Below the pieces are notes generated by a model. That model did not search any database. It saw only the letters and a list, made by a program, of their open reading frames with translations, and was not told the DNA's origin. Made by a program: the position numbers and the translations under genes. 59,371 bases of DNA from Acetobacter malorum (GTDB lineage Bacteria > Pseudomonadota > Alphaproteobacteria > Acetobacterales > Acetobacteraceae): the NCBI RefSeq assembly GCF_002153605.1, contig NZ_JOPG01000011.1, positions 1-59,371 on the forward strand, read 5' to 3'. Below are positions 9,693 through 18,913 of this stretch, in pieces (position 1 is the stretch's first letter; the number at the start of each line of letters is the position of its first letter).

Positions 9693-10062
9693 TGAATTTT
9701 GTACAAAGCTTTATGAAAACTGCATCCTCTACCCAACGAATTTTACACGAACAGGTCTCGCATTTTGCACATCCCCACTCCACGAATTTGGCACGGGTCA
9801 CTACACGGATCTTGCAGGGCGTGGACCACACGAATTCGGCATGGGGACGACGGGTAACGTCTTGTGGTCAAGACAAAATTTTCTCTCAGTTTAGGTGGTA
9901 AGTGGCTGTCTAATGCGCGCCAACGTAAGTCACGGAATTGCACCACACCGTCCCACGCGGTTGGCGTGGTTCGCCACTCAAATGTTGCAAGGGGCAATCC
10001 ATGATTGTTGCATGGGATGCCCCTCGGAATTTGCAGCGATGTTGCCCCACGAGTTTGGCATG
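9693..10062. repeat. Degenerate tandem array of ~23-bp units
   Basis: Between the receptor stop and the PepSY operon promoter there are about 13 copies of a degenerate core, CGAATTTTGCAYGG, often preceded by CCCA. Core starts are near 9693, 9714, 9737, 9759, 9783, 9806 and 9831, then a gap, then 9933, 9956, 9979, 10002, 10025 and 10050. Steps are 21-25 bp, mostly 23, and all copies point the same way. A 23-bp step cannot keep a reading frame, so it is not a protein repeat. Could be an operator array, iterons or relics; no known family recognised. Confidence 0.6.
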
Positions 10063-10126
10063 GAGACGAGAGGTAAGATGCTGAATTTAATTGGGAAAAG
10101 ACGTTGTAGTTTCGGGCGGGGAAATT

Positions 10127-12724
10127 TCACCAACTATACGAGAAATTCCCGTAAATGCGCTGTGCTTGCCCGTAATAACACATACCCCCGCTGTCACCGG
10201 AACTACATGACGTGACGTATCTTGTATTCGCAAGGTTAGATATTGCGACCTGAGCTCGCAAGCCTTTCAGCATTGGTGACGCATTTTCGAAATCATAGTG
10301 TGCGCCAACATCAAACAAGAGATAGGCCGGAACTTTGTAACTGTTCGCATTATCTGCATAGGTACTACCAATGTAGCGGATACCAAAATTTACTCCCAGG
10401 CCATAGAATATTTTTCGTGGCAACGTATAATCTACAAACAAATTAACCATATTACGTGGCAATCCTGCGATGTATTTCCCCTGTTCAGAAATGGCACCGT
10501 CATTGGGGCCAATGGGATTTCCATACATGTCTGTAAGATATACTGTATTATTGCTCTTTGTGGCACGCGTCTCATTAAATGAATAAGACGCGGTTAAACG
10601 GAGGTCTTTCGTGACATTGGCATGCGCTGACAATTCGACACCTTTGGACGTAACCGTGCCCGCGTCCGCTTGATAACCGGGATGTTCAGTGTCTTCAATC
10701 TGATAGTGATTTTCTTTGATGTCATAAGCAGCAGCTGTCAGTAAAACACTTGTATTAGGAATAAGATATTTTAATCCGACTTCAAATTGCTTTCCATTGA
10801 GTGGCTGGGTCGCTTGACCGTTATACTGGAATGAACCCGTTTGTGGAATGAATGAGGTTGCGTAGCTAAAATACGGCGTTAGGCCAAAATCGAAATTATA
10901 TGTCAACCCGGCACGCCACGTAAATTTTGATCGCGATGAGTTTTCCCTATCAAACACATAAGGCTCGGTAATCACGCCATGTCCCAAAGCCATATAATTA
11001 TCAGCTGCTGTGACAGTTGCTTTATAATTGTACCAATCTTGTCGTCCACCAAGAAGAACCGACAAACGTCCCCATTTTATTTGATCCTGAAAATACACTC
11101 CACTTTGATATTGACTTTCTCTCATATCTTGCCATGAAACATTATCTGGACTACTCAGATTATAGTTAGGATATGTCACATAATATATAGGATCCCAAAT
11201 ATTTATGGGGTCCACGCCATTGTGATCGTAGGCGAGATTTTGTGTTATATTTACGCGCCTAAAATCCATTCCTGCCACAAGAGTCTGGTGGATGCTGCCC
11301 GTATTGAGATGTCCGATCAATCTGCTATCAAGGGCCACCGTAGCATTCGAACTAGCCTGATGCCATGCGCTGCGGTTTATGGTTTGATCAGCATGAAGAG
11401 CTCCTCGTAAATATGTCCTATTAAAATTTGTTGATGAGTCTTCATATCGAAACGTCTGTTGGAATTCTATAAATTTATTAAATTTATGCTGAAACTGATA
11501 TTCAAATGCAGCATCCCGTTGACCATTTTGATTTAAAGATGGATCTCCTAAAAAGCGTGAGCGTGGAATATAGCCGTGTAAGCCCGGAACCAGGGAGCCA
11601 ACCCCCGGATAACCATACCCTTGTGGACTCGATGGCGTATACATGTATTCACCAATTAAGGTCAGACTTGTCTTGTTATCGATTTCCCATTTAATTGATG
11701 GTAGCACACCGACTCTTTTATAATGGAGGTAATCTGTTTGACTTCCTTGCGTTACTCCTATCCCAGCAATGCGATATTTCAGATTTCCAGATTTTGTAAT
11801 TTTATCTCCCACATCAAAGGTGGCCTCGTAACGGCCCCAGTTACCAAATCCCACGCTGACATTATGGACAGGAGTTCCTCCCGGCTGTTTAAGCCGCGTT
11901 GCGATCAGGCCGCCTGGCCCAACCTGGCCATATAAAACGGATGCAGGACCGTTGAGCGCTTCAACACGCTCGATAAACGCAGTTTCACCGGCTGATATGG
12001 TATTAGACATAACACCGTCAACATATTGCGTTGCTGCAAAGCCACGCATCATGACTGACCCGGTGCCGTTTGCATTTCCCCCGGCAGTAGTCACGTTCGC
12101 GGTCCCCAATTTTTCAGCGTACACCCCAGGCATATAGCGTAGTACTTCGTTCACTGTCTGAGCTTGCTGATCCAAGATTTGCTGCTTGGTAATAACGTAA
12201 ACTGAATTAGGGATTTCTGTAATGGGAGAGTCCGTTTTTGTTCCAGCGTCTGTGTATGTCGCGACATAACCGACGCCGGGTCCAATTGCGGCTTCGTGCG
12301 TATTAAGACTACCGCCTACACGCACTGGCCCAAGCGTAATATTGGCTGCTGCCGGAACGAGCGTCACCGTATGGCCTCCCGATAAGCGATATGTAAAACC
12401 CGTTCCTGCCAGCAAGCGGGAAAGCGCATCAGCAGGCGTCAGGCTACCGCTAACGCCAGGACTGGTGGCATTACGGATGACGTCAGCCCGCACGGAAACC
12501 TGCCAGCCACTTTGAGCCCCGAAGGAAGCCAAAGCGTCACCAAGCTTCTGCGCCGGAATATTGAAGCTTTGCGCCGAGGTCGGCGCAGGTGCCGCTATAG
12601 TTTGCGCGGTAGCTGCACTCGCCGCGTGCCCGCCCAGGCCCGCCAGCGTCGTTGTCATCAGCGCGGCCGCCAGCCAGCATGGACGTCCTTTAGCCGCCTG
12701 CCCGGACGCAGTACCTGTTTTCAT
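10127..12724 (-). CDS. TonB-dependent ferric-siderophore receptor with signalling domain
   Basis: 865 residues from the ATG at 12724, which has GGAGA 9 nt upstream and begins a clear signal peptide (WLAAALMTTTLAGLGGHAASA). Domains in order: STN secretin/TonB short N-terminal domain (FNIPAQKLGDALASFGAQSGWQV), plug domain (NEVLRYMPGVYAEKLGT...GFAATQYVDGV) and a 22-strand barrel ending in the aromatic FSYSW. The STN domain lets a loaded receptor signal to FecR, as in FecA and FpvA. Codon use is more AT-rich in the barrel than in neighbouring genes. The ligand cannot be told from sequence. Confidence 0.92.
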   Translation of the reverse strand: MKTGTASGQAAKGRPCWLAAALMTTTLAGLGGHAASAATAQTIAAPAPTSAQSFNIPAQKLGDALASFGAQSGWQVSVRADVIRNATSPGVSGSLTPADALSRLLAGTGFTYRLSGGHTVTLVPAAANITLGPVRVGGSLNTHEAAIGPGVGYVATYTDAGTKTDSPITEIPNSVYVITKQQILDQQAQTVNEVLRYMPGVYAEKLGTANVTTAGGNANGTGSVMMRGFAATQYVDGVMSNTISAGETAFIERVEALNGPASVLYGQVGPGGLIATRLKQPGGTPVHNVSVGFGNWGRYEATFDVGDKITKSGNLKYRIAGIGVTQGSQTDYLHYKRVGVLPSIKWEIDNKTSLTLIGEYMYTPSSPQGYGYPGVGSLVPGLHGYIPRSRFLGDPSLNQNGQRDAAFEYQFQHKFNKFIEFQQTFRYEDSSTNFNRTYLRGALHADQTINRSAWHQASSNATVALDSRLIGHLNTGSIHQTLVAGMDFRRVNITQNLAYDHNGVDPINIWDPIYYVTYPNYNLSSPDNVSWQDMRESQYQSGVYFQDQIKWGRLSVLLGGRQDWYNYKATVTAADNYMALGHGVITEPYVFDRENSSRSKFTWRAGLTYNFDFGLTPYFSYATSFIPQTGSFQYNGQATQPLNGKQFEVGLKYLIPNTSVLLTAAAYDIKENHYQIEDTEHPGYQADAGTVTSKGVELSAHANVTKDLRLTASYSFNETRATKSNNTVYLTDMYGNPIGPNDGAISEQGKYIAGLPRNMVNLFVDYTLPRKIFYGLGVNFGIRYIGSTYADNANSYKVPAYLLFDVGAHYDFENASPMLKGLRAQVAISNLANTRYVTSCSSGDSGGMCYYGQAQRIYGNFSYSW

Positions 12725-12809
12725 GTTCGTATCGTCTCCAGTCCGCGTCATATCCAAATTCTGAATCCGACTTGTTGCAATTCAGACGCAACAGCAGCTT
12801 CTTGATGGA

Positions 12810-12837
12810 GAGACGAAACCGGGTATCCGGATATTCA
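12810..12837 (-). promoter_or_regulatory. ECF-type promoter-like site before receptor
   Basis: Minus strand TGAATA, 16 bp, CGTCTC, lying about 90 nt before the receptor ATG. It matches the sites at 4761-4788 and 9582-9609 in layout, with one more base in the spacer. Confidence 0.4.
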
Positions 12838-12870
12838 AAAAAAGTTTTCGAATTTTTGGGGGGCAAACGA

Positions 12871-13872
12871 TCAGCGCGCGGACAGAACCACAATCCAGGG
12901 CGAAATCCGATACATAGCCGCACCTTGTGCGTGCGCCACAGCTGCCAGCGCCTCAAGTGGGTCAGAGAGATTATAGACCCCGGTCAGCGGCTGACGGGCA
13001 ATGTCCCCACGCAGGATAATAACACCGTGGAACCAGGGACGAATGGCGTCTACGGCATCCCCGACTGTCCGGTCCCGGACCATCGCCCGCGCGCTCGTCC
13101 ATAGCGCGACCTCTTCGGGCTCCACATGCCGACGTGCGACACCAGAAACGCCACCTTCATTCGTGGAGACGCGTATCTCGTCTCCGGCATGGAGGACTTC
13201 GGACAACCCGCGCGATGATCCGTTGCCTTCAACCTGCACGGCGCCCTCGCGGACAGCGACAGTGGTGTCCGCATCGTTACGACGGATGTCAAAGGCGGTC
13301 CCGACATCCGTTGTCTGGACCGCGCCTGTCGTCACGACAAAGGGTCGCTTCGTATCATGAACCACCTGGAAGAAGGCTTCGCCACGCAAAAGACGGACGT
13401 CACGGCGTCCGGTGGTGAAATGGGTCGCAATGGCGCTCGATGGTGCGAGCCGGATCGTGCTGCCGTCGGCAAGCGTGACTTCGCGTTGCTGGGCAACCCC
13501 GGTCATCTGATCGGCGCGAAAGCGGAGCAGGATTTCGGGGCTGAAAACGCCAACCGCCACACAGGCAGCAGCAAGCCCGAAAGCCACAAGGGCCAGCCGC
13601 CGCCGTTTCACGCGTCGGTCAGGCGGAAACGATACCACTGTGGAGGTTCCCAGAGGCGATGTGTCGGATGACAAAGCGGACCCAAGCTGGTCGAACATGC
13701 TATTGACGCTGATCCAGTCCCGTTCATGAGCCGGATCGTCGGTCAGCCATGCCTGAAAACGACGCTGCAGAAGCACGTCATCCGGTGCCTCGTTCAGTGC
13801 CAGCAACCACTCGGTGGCCGTACGCGGTGACGGAATGGCGCCGTCCGCCCGATCCTGCTGTTCCGTAGCCAT
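12871..13872 (-). CDS. fecR: FecR-family anti-sigma / sigma regulator
   Basis: 333 residues. N-terminal cytoplasmic DUF4880-like part (WLLALNEAPDDVLLQRRFQAWLTDDPAHERDW), one transmembrane helix (about 90-107), then the periplasmic FecR domain (VTLADGSTIRLAPSSAIATHF...RLLRGEAFFQVVHD...FVVTTGAVQTTDVGTAFDIR) and a C-terminal STN-like receptor-binding part. It passes the signal from the receptor to the sigma factor. Located between the sigma factor and the receptor, the standard fecIRA order. Confidence 0.92.
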   Translation of the reverse strand: MATEQQDRADGAIPSPRTATEWLLALNEAPDDVLLQRRFQAWLTDDPAHERDWISVNSMFDQLGSALSSDTSPLGTSTVVSFPPDRRVKRRRLALVAFGLAAACVAVGVFSPEILLRFRADQMTGVAQQREVTLADGSTIRLAPSSAIATHFTTGRRDVRLLRGEAFFQVVHDTKRPFVVTTGAVQTTDVGTAFDIRRNDADTTVAVREGAVQVEGNGSSRGLSEVLHAGDEIRVSTNEGGVSGVARRHVEPEEVALWTSARAMVRDRTVGDAVDAIRPWFHGVIILRGDIARQPLTGVYNLSDPLEALAAVAHAQGAAMYRISPWIVVLSAR

Positions 13873-13981
13873 ACTCTCAGTATCCGACGATGCTGCGGAA
13901 CGCTACGGATGATGCGCTTCGCTCCCTGCGATAGAGACGAATTGAAGGCCTCGTATTTTCAAAAAATAAATGCATATGGAC

Positions 13982-14488
13982 TTATTCGATGCCGCCGAGG
14001 CGCTTCCGACAATGCTCAAGCCCATCCAGAACAAGAGCATGGGCGAGGCCGACAGAAATGCCAAGCTGTTCAGAGACTTCCTTATAGGTGTGGTTGCCAA
14101 GCCGATAAAGTTCGACCGCGCGACGGGTGCGCTCGGGAAGCTCCGCAAGAGCGGCCTGAAGACGGCGGATGTTATCCCGAGCCGCCAGCTCGGCCTCGGG
14201 GGAGGCCCTATCCTCGGCAATCTGGTCAATCCGGTCGCTGTCACCGGCGTCATAGCGCCGACGCTCCAGATCGGCCTTACGGCGTCCATCAATGGCAAGG
14301 TTACGCACGACACGATACAGATAGCTCAGCGGGTTTTCCCGTGGCGCGACGGCCGCCGCGCACCGCACCCAGGCCTCCTGCACCACGTCTTCCGCGTTTA
14401 CGCGATCGCCGGTGATGGTGCTCGCGTAGTTCAGCAGGGCATTACGGTGGGCGGCATATAAAGCCAGAAATTTCCTGTCACGCGGCAC
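13982..14488 (-). CDS. fecI: FecI-type ECF sigma factor
   Basis: 168 residues starting at a GTG. Region 2 (ALLNYASTITGDRVNAEDVVQEAWVR, SYLYRVVRNLAIDGRRK) and region 4 (LAELPERTRRAVELYRLGNHTYKEVSEQLGIS) are clear. FecI-type factors activate the adjacent receptor gene when the receptor is loaded and FecR is triggered. Preceded by a Fur-like box; the next gene on the strand, fecR, begins 109 nt on. Confidence 0.92.
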   Translation of the reverse strand: MPRDRKFLALYAAHRNALLNYASTITGDRVNAEDVVQEAWVRCAAAVAPRENPLSYLYRVVRNLAIDGRRKADLERRRYDAGDSDRIDQIAEDRASPEAELAARDNIRRLQAALAELPERTRRAVELYRLGNHTYKEVSEQLGISVGLAHALVLDGLEHCRKRLGGIE

Positions 14489-14561
14489 TGCCTCGGGGCT
14501 CCTTCCCCGCGTCGATCCATCTCCGTATCCGGTATCAGGCGGACATGAAGGTGTATTTAAG

Positions 14562-14574
14562 AATGGTTCTCATT
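14562..14574. promoter_or_regulatory. Fur-box-like palindrome before fecI
   Basis: AATGGTTCTCATT is an imperfect palindrome resembling half of the Fur consensus (AATGAT/ATCATT), 74 bp upstream of the fecI start. It fits iron repression of fecIR. The rest of 14489-14889, between divergent fecI and the LysR gene, shows no other feature. Confidence 0.4.
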
Positions 14575-14889
14575 TTCCCATACGGGAACAACAGGACTTC
14601 CGCAACTGACTTTGTCGATGGGGCAGCCTCGCAGCCGGTCTTGCTGGTTTTTCTGAATATTTTTTGCCGGGAATCGTCCTGTCTCTATCGGACATGGAAC
14701 GCCGGTTTCGCATAGCAAGGAAACAGAAGAAGGGAAGCTGCGGATGGTGGTCGCGACGAACTTGACCAATTTGCCAGATGTGCGTTTCGGTCGCCCGGCA
14801 GCATCCGCCGAGCACAAGGTGTGAACCACCATGCGTCGGCCTGTTAGTGATCCTTTCGGCAGCATGCAAGTCGTTGGGATAGCTAGAAG

Positions 14890-15816
14890 ATGACGATAAG
14901 GCGCCCACCATTGGACCTCCGCGAACTGCTGACGGTGCGGATCATCGCTCGCGCAGGCAGCATCCATGGCGCGGCCCGTATGATGGGAGGCAAGCAATCT
15001 GCCATCAGCCGCTCTCTACGCCTGCTGGAAGAGCGGCTCGGCGTTCCCCTCTTCCGCCGGACATCTGGAGGCACCCGGCTCACACAGGCAGGAACGGCGT
15101 TTCTGCAAGAGGCAGAACTGCTCCTTGATGGAGCAACAGCGCTTTATGAACGGACACGACGTTGGAGCCATGGCGATAACGGGATCATCTCGGTGGGTTT
15201 GCAAGGCAGTCTCCCGCCGGGCCGGGTTTCGGAGATGCTGGAGCCATACCCCGTCATGGAGGCGGGAATTTCCTTCGCCTGGCGGGATGCGACAAGGCAG
15301 GATCTGCTTCTGGCCCTCAGAGATGGTACGATTGATCTGGCCGTCATGACGCTGCCATTACCCGGTGCCGGGGTTGCATCCGTCCCACTCTGGAGCGATC
15401 GCATCGTTGCCGTCATGTCGGTGGGGCATCCTGTCGCACAGTCCGGAACCGCTTCCTGGGCCGAGTTGCATGACGCAATTTTTCTGATCGGCAAGGACGA
15501 GACTGGAGAAGAATTGCTCGCACTCCTGACGCGCAAAATGCGACAGGCGGGCTTCGTACCCAAGACACGGCAGGAAGCAGTTCGAAGCCTGCGGGTCGTA
15601 GCCCTGGCGGCAAATGGCAGCAATATCGCCCTCTTGCCAGACACATGGCTCGGCTTTCTACCCCCTTCCATCCGGGAGCGCATTGCTGTGGTGGAGGTGA
15701 TCGACGGCGACGGATTTTCCCACTTCGCCTATGGCGCGGCCTGGCAGCGTGAGACCTGTCCGCCAGCCGCGCAGAAGGTCATCCGTTTTCTGGAGCAGCA
15801 GGCGGCTGCGTTTTAG
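14890..15816 (+). CDS. LysR-family transcriptional regulator
   Basis: 308 residues: an N-terminal winged HTH (LLTVRIIARAGSIHGAARMMGGKQSAISRSLRLLEERLGVPLFRR) and a C-terminal substrate-binding domain. The gene converges on the trb operon and overlaps the DUF2274 gene by 38 bp at the 3' end. LysR genes at this position are seen beside trb clusters in related ICEs, so it probably belongs to the conjugation core and not to the iron cargo. Effector unknown. Confidence 0.9.
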   Translation: MTIRRPPLDLRELLTVRIIARAGSIHGAARMMGGKQSAISRSLRLLEERLGVPLFRRTSGGTRLTQAGTAFLQEAELLLDGATALYERTRRWSHGDNGIISVGLQGSLPPGRVSEMLEPYPVMEAGISFAWRDATRQDLLLALRDGTIDLAVMTLPLPGAGVASVPLWSDRIVAVMSVGHPVAQSGTASWAELHDAIFLIGKDETGEELLALLTRKMRQAGFVPKTRQEAVRSLRVVALAANGSNIALLPDTWLGFLPPSIRERIAVVEVIDGDGFSHFAYGAAWQRETCPPAAQKVIRFLEQQAAAF

Positions 15817-16039
15817 GGTTCCGTCGCTGTGCCCCTTGCCGGAGCTTTCGAAACCCGCGATCGGACGTGATGAAGGCACGGATCATATGAGGCATGAGGC
15901 GCGCAGGATCGACGGGCTGGCCGTTCTGGCTGACAAGCGCCGCGTAGGCGACAAGATCGCGATGGAGGTCTGCCGGCAGGTCTACAGTGACGCGAACTGG
16001 CTTCTCATCGGGTATTTCGGTGATACGCAACTTGGTCAT
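15779..16039 (-). CDS. DUF2274 protein, last gene of the trb operon
   Basis: 86 residues. Central part (KPVRVTVDLPADLHRDLVAYAALVS...RLMPHMIRAFITSDRGF) resembles a ribbon-helix-helix DNA-binding fold and matches the DUF2274 family that follows trbI in alphaproteobacterial ICEs. Overlaps trbI by 4 nt. Role unknown; it may regulate the operon. Confidence 0.8.
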   Translation of the reverse strand: MTKLRITEIPDEKPVRVTVDLPADLHRDLVAYAALVSQNGQPVDPARLMPHMIRAFITSDRGFRKLRQGAQRRNPKTQPPAAPENG

Positions 16040-17235
16040 GGAGCCGGTTCCTTTGCGTGCCAGGGTTTCAGGATCAAGTCACGATTCAGAATGAGCGTGA
16101 ACGGCAGGCCAGGCCGGTCGGTCAGCGTCGGCTGGACGTTCAGGCTCCGGTCGATCAGCCTGTTGCCGACCATGGAAAAGCCGTTGCTCGCCCCGCTGCG
16201 GATGGCCTGCATGAGATTGTTTTCATTCCACGACGTGCCCGCTTCAGACCCAACACTGAGAAGGGTGGTAACAAGGGCCGCCCTGAAGAGCTGGGCCCAG
16301 TGGTTGTTCACCTCGTCAGACAGACCGGACTGGCCAATGGCGTCGTCACCGGGCAGCTTTTCCAGAACGAGGCTTTCGCCGTTCGGATAGATCAGCCGCG
16401 TCCAGATGATCTGCGTGCGCTGCTGCCCGAAGGAAATCCCGCTGTTATAGGCTCCGAACAGCGTGCTTCCCTGCGGGATCAGCAGATAACGGCCGGTCGG
16501 GCTGTCATAGACGTTCTGGGTCACATGGCCCACAATCTGACCGGGGAGGTCCGAGCTGATCTTCGTATTCAGCGCTCCGGCGACGACGGTTCCGGCCTGC
16601 AGGATATAGGGCGAGGCAGGAGGCGCGATCCGATCGGGGCTGAGCGTCGCGCGGTCGGGCTGACCCGCCAGAAAAGCGCGATTGCCGGCCTGCTGGTCCG
16701 TGGCGGTCGGCGACCTCCGTGTTCCGGACGCTGCTTGCCCCGGCATTGTCTGCGCGGTCTGGCCATCGTGCCCCTCGACTTGGGCAAAGAGCTTACTGGT
16801 GCGGGCCGCCTCAATCTCCTGATCGCCCCGCCGATCTCCAATGCCAGAAGCCTGCCCCGCACGACCCTCCTTCTGGGCGTCAAGGATCGGCTTGCCGAGA
16901 TCACCCGGTAAGGGCGGCCCGAGCTTCGGGACGGCACTGTAATCGCTGGGAAGTGCGGCCAGCCCGTCAGCCGACGGACGTGTGTCCGCATCCTGCGCCG
17001 CCTGGACTGCCCCTTTCTGTGTGCTGTTTTGCAGCGCGTATCCAAGAGCAAGGCCGATTGCGAGCATCCCGGCAGCCCCCAACGTCCAGACCACGGTGCG
17101 GTTAAGACACACAACGCGCGGTCGTTCCGCCCGCAGGCGCAAATCGGGAGGAGAAGGCGGGGATGATGGTCCCGATCCGCTTCCGTTGCCGGACACGTCC
17201 CCACCCTCATCCTGACGATCCTGCGTGTCGGTCAT
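16036..17235 (-). CDS. trbI: TrbI / VirB10-like secretion protein
   Basis: 399 residues. A cytoplasmic N-terminus, one transmembrane helix (about 48-68), a long Pro-rich disordered section, and a C-terminal VirB10 barrel domain (ILQAGTVVAGALNTKISSDLPGQIVGHVTQNVYDSPTGRYLLIPQGSTLFG). It spans the envelope and links the inner-membrane ATPases to the outer-membrane pore of the mating apparatus. ATGA overlaps on both sides. Confidence 0.93.
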   Translation of the reverse strand: MTDTQDRQDEGGDVSGNGSGSGPSSPPSPPDLRLRAERPRVVCLNRTVVWTLGAAGMLAIGLALGYALQNSTQKGAVQAAQDADTRPSADGLAALPSDYSAVPKLGPPLPGDLGKPILDAQKEGRAGQASGIGDRRGDQEIEAARTSKLFAQVEGHDGQTAQTMPGQAASGTRRSPTATDQQAGNRAFLAGQPDRATLSPDRIAPPASPYILQAGTVVAGALNTKISSDLPGQIVGHVTQNVYDSPTGRYLLIPQGSTLFGAYNSGISFGQQRTQIIWTRLIYPNGESLVLEKLPGDDAIGQSGLSDEVNNHWAQLFRAALVTTLLSVGSEAGTSWNENNLMQAIRSGASNGFSMVGNRLIDRSLNVQPTLTDRPGLPFTLILNRDLILKPWHAKEPAP

Positions 17236-18224
17236 GACTTCCTGCCATCCGTGCGTACGATACGCACCCTTTGCTCGGAATGCTTGTCGCCCAGCCGCAG
17301 TTCGGCGGCAGCGAACAGCCGGTCCACGATCATCCAGTTCTGCCGCACCCGGTAATTGACCAGTTCCGGCCCGCCATCGGCTCCCAGCACAAAGAGCGGC
17401 GGCAGTTCCCCCTGCCCAATCCCGGCTGGAAAGGCGATATAGACCTTGTGGCCGTCATCGAACGCCCGGCCGGGCAGCCAGGGCGGCGTGCCCCCTTTCA
17501 CCGGCTGGATGGCATAACGGAAATTCAGCGCGTTCAGATCCAGCCCGGCATCCACAGGGGCAGCATCATCGGCCGCACTGTCCTGCCGATGCAGGGCAAT
17601 CAGGTTATCTTCAGGATAGTCCCACGACACCGACGCCATATACGTCGCTGGTGTAGAGCGCAGTTCCGCCAGATAGGTGCGCCGATCCGTGTTGACGATC
17701 AGGTTGGTGGTCAGATCTGGCCGCGTCGGTTTGACCAAGATATGAATCCGCTTTGTCGCCCCTACCCCGCTCTCGGTATCGCCGATGATCCAGCGCACCG
17801 TATCGCCGGCGGCAACCGGCCCGGTGCCTACCAGCTTCTCCCCCTGCTGGAGCATGATGTCGGTGATCTCGCCCGGCGAAGTATAGACCTGATAGAGGGC
17901 ACCCGGAGAATAGGGATAGACCTGCACCGCGTTGATGAACCCGGCTCGCGTGGGCTGGATGCGTGCGGCCAGATTGGCCTGCGTCACACGCGCGGCCGGG
18001 TCGGCGACTTCCGGGACCAGATGGGTCGTGCGTCGTGAGGGCAGCGGCTTGAGCTGGCCCGGCAGGGGAAGTGGCTGAGGCACCTCCACCACCCGCACCG
18101 GCTTCGGCGGATCCGGCAGACGCGTGGCCTGCACGGCGTCATCGTACCGGATGACCGGCGGATGGTAATGCTGCGCGCATCCGGCCAGAGGCAGGACTAG
18201 CAGCGGGAGAGCACGACGGATCAT
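17232..18224 (-). CDS. trbG: TrbG / VirB9-like secretion protein
   Basis: 330 residues with a lipoprotein-like signal (LPLLVLPLAGCAQ) and the VirB9/CagX domain (YPYSPGALYQVYTSPGEITDIMLQQGEKL...WIIGDTESG). Part of the outer-membrane core complex of the type IV secretion channel together with TrbI. Overlaps its neighbours by 4 nt. Confidence 0.93.
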   Translation of the reverse strand: MIRRALPLLVLPLAGCAQHYHPPVIRYDDAVQATRLPDPPKPVRVVEVPQPLPLPGQLKPLPSRRTTHLVPEVADPAARVTQANLAARIQPTRAGFINAVQVYPYSPGALYQVYTSPGEITDIMLQQGEKLVGTGPVAAGDTVRWIIGDTESGVGATKRIHILVKPTRPDLTTNLIVNTDRRTYLAELRSTPATYMASVSWDYPEDNLIALHRQDSAADDAAPVDAGLDLNALNFRYAIQPVKGGTPPWLPGRAFDDGHKVYIAFPAGIGQGELPPLFVLGADGGPELVNYRVRQNWMIVDRLFAAAELRLGDKHSEQRVRIVRTDGRKS

Positions 18225-18913
18225 TGGCCCAGCTCCTTCGACCAGTTGATGGCGGAGACGAAAATCCCGAGTGGATTGCGGCGAAGATGATCGGCATCGC
18301 GTGGCGTGCGCAGAACAACCGACACGATGGCGGTCCAGCGTTCGGTGCCGGTGAACGCCCCGTCACGGAAATGCCGCTCGACCCAGGCAATCCGGAAACT
18401 CGCGGGCGATGCCCGGATGACGGACGACACGTCCAGTTCGACCTGCTCATGCCCGATACGGGCAAAGGGATCGTTCTGGCGGGCATAATCGTTGAGCGCC
18501 TGAGCACCCGACGTGGTGGTGAAATCATAGGACCGCAGCCAGTTCTGCCGGACCACCACGGGATCGGATGACAGGGCGCGCACGTCGTGGACGAACTGCG
18601 CCAGATACCAGGCGATCTGCGGATCGGTGGGCATATAGCCCGCTGTCGCGGGGGCCACGACCTGCGCCTCGCCCAGACGGTCCACCTGCACGACCCACGG
18701 CGTGATGGTGCCGCGTGCGGACTGCCAGACCAACCCTACGCCAAGGCCTGCGGACAGGAACAGGGAGCCGAACGCCATCAGTCGCCAGTTGCGGGCCTGA
18801 ATGCGGGCGGAACCGATCCGTTCGTCCCATATCTGCGCGGCTTTCTGATACGGGGTCACGGGTTCGGGCGTGGTCCCGTAGCGGGTGGTGGAGCGACGGA
18901 ACATCGTCCTCAT
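18221..18913 (-). CDS. trbF: TrbF / VirB8-like secretion protein
   Basis: 230 residues: short cytoplasmic part, one transmembrane helix (about 45-65, LMAFGSLFLSAGLGVGLVW) and the VirB8 periplasmic domain (WYLAQFVHDVRALSSDPVVVRQNWLRSYDF). Inner-membrane scaffold of the secretion channel. Overlaps trbL and trbG by 4 nt. Confidence 0.93.
   Translation of the reverse strand: MRTMFRRSTTRYGTTPEPVTPYQKAAQIWDERIGSARIQARNWRLMAFGSLFLSAGLGVGLVWQSARGTITPWVVQVDRLGEAQVVAPATAGYMPTDPQIAWYLAQFVHDVRALSSDPVVVRQNWLRSYDFTTTSGAQALNDYARQNDPFARIGHEQVELDVSSVIRASPASFRIAWVERHFRDGAFTGTERWTAIVSVVLRTPRDADHLRRNPLGIFVSAINWSKELGQ

Noticed and set aside
9783..9820. TTGGCAC and TTGCA pairs in the tandem array as sigma-54 promoters
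   Set aside because: The two boxes are about 23 bp apart, not the required 12-bp geometry, and they recur in every unit.
9693..10062. CRISPR array
   Set aside because: Units are only about 23 bp in total, degenerate, and have no unique spacers or cas genes nearby.
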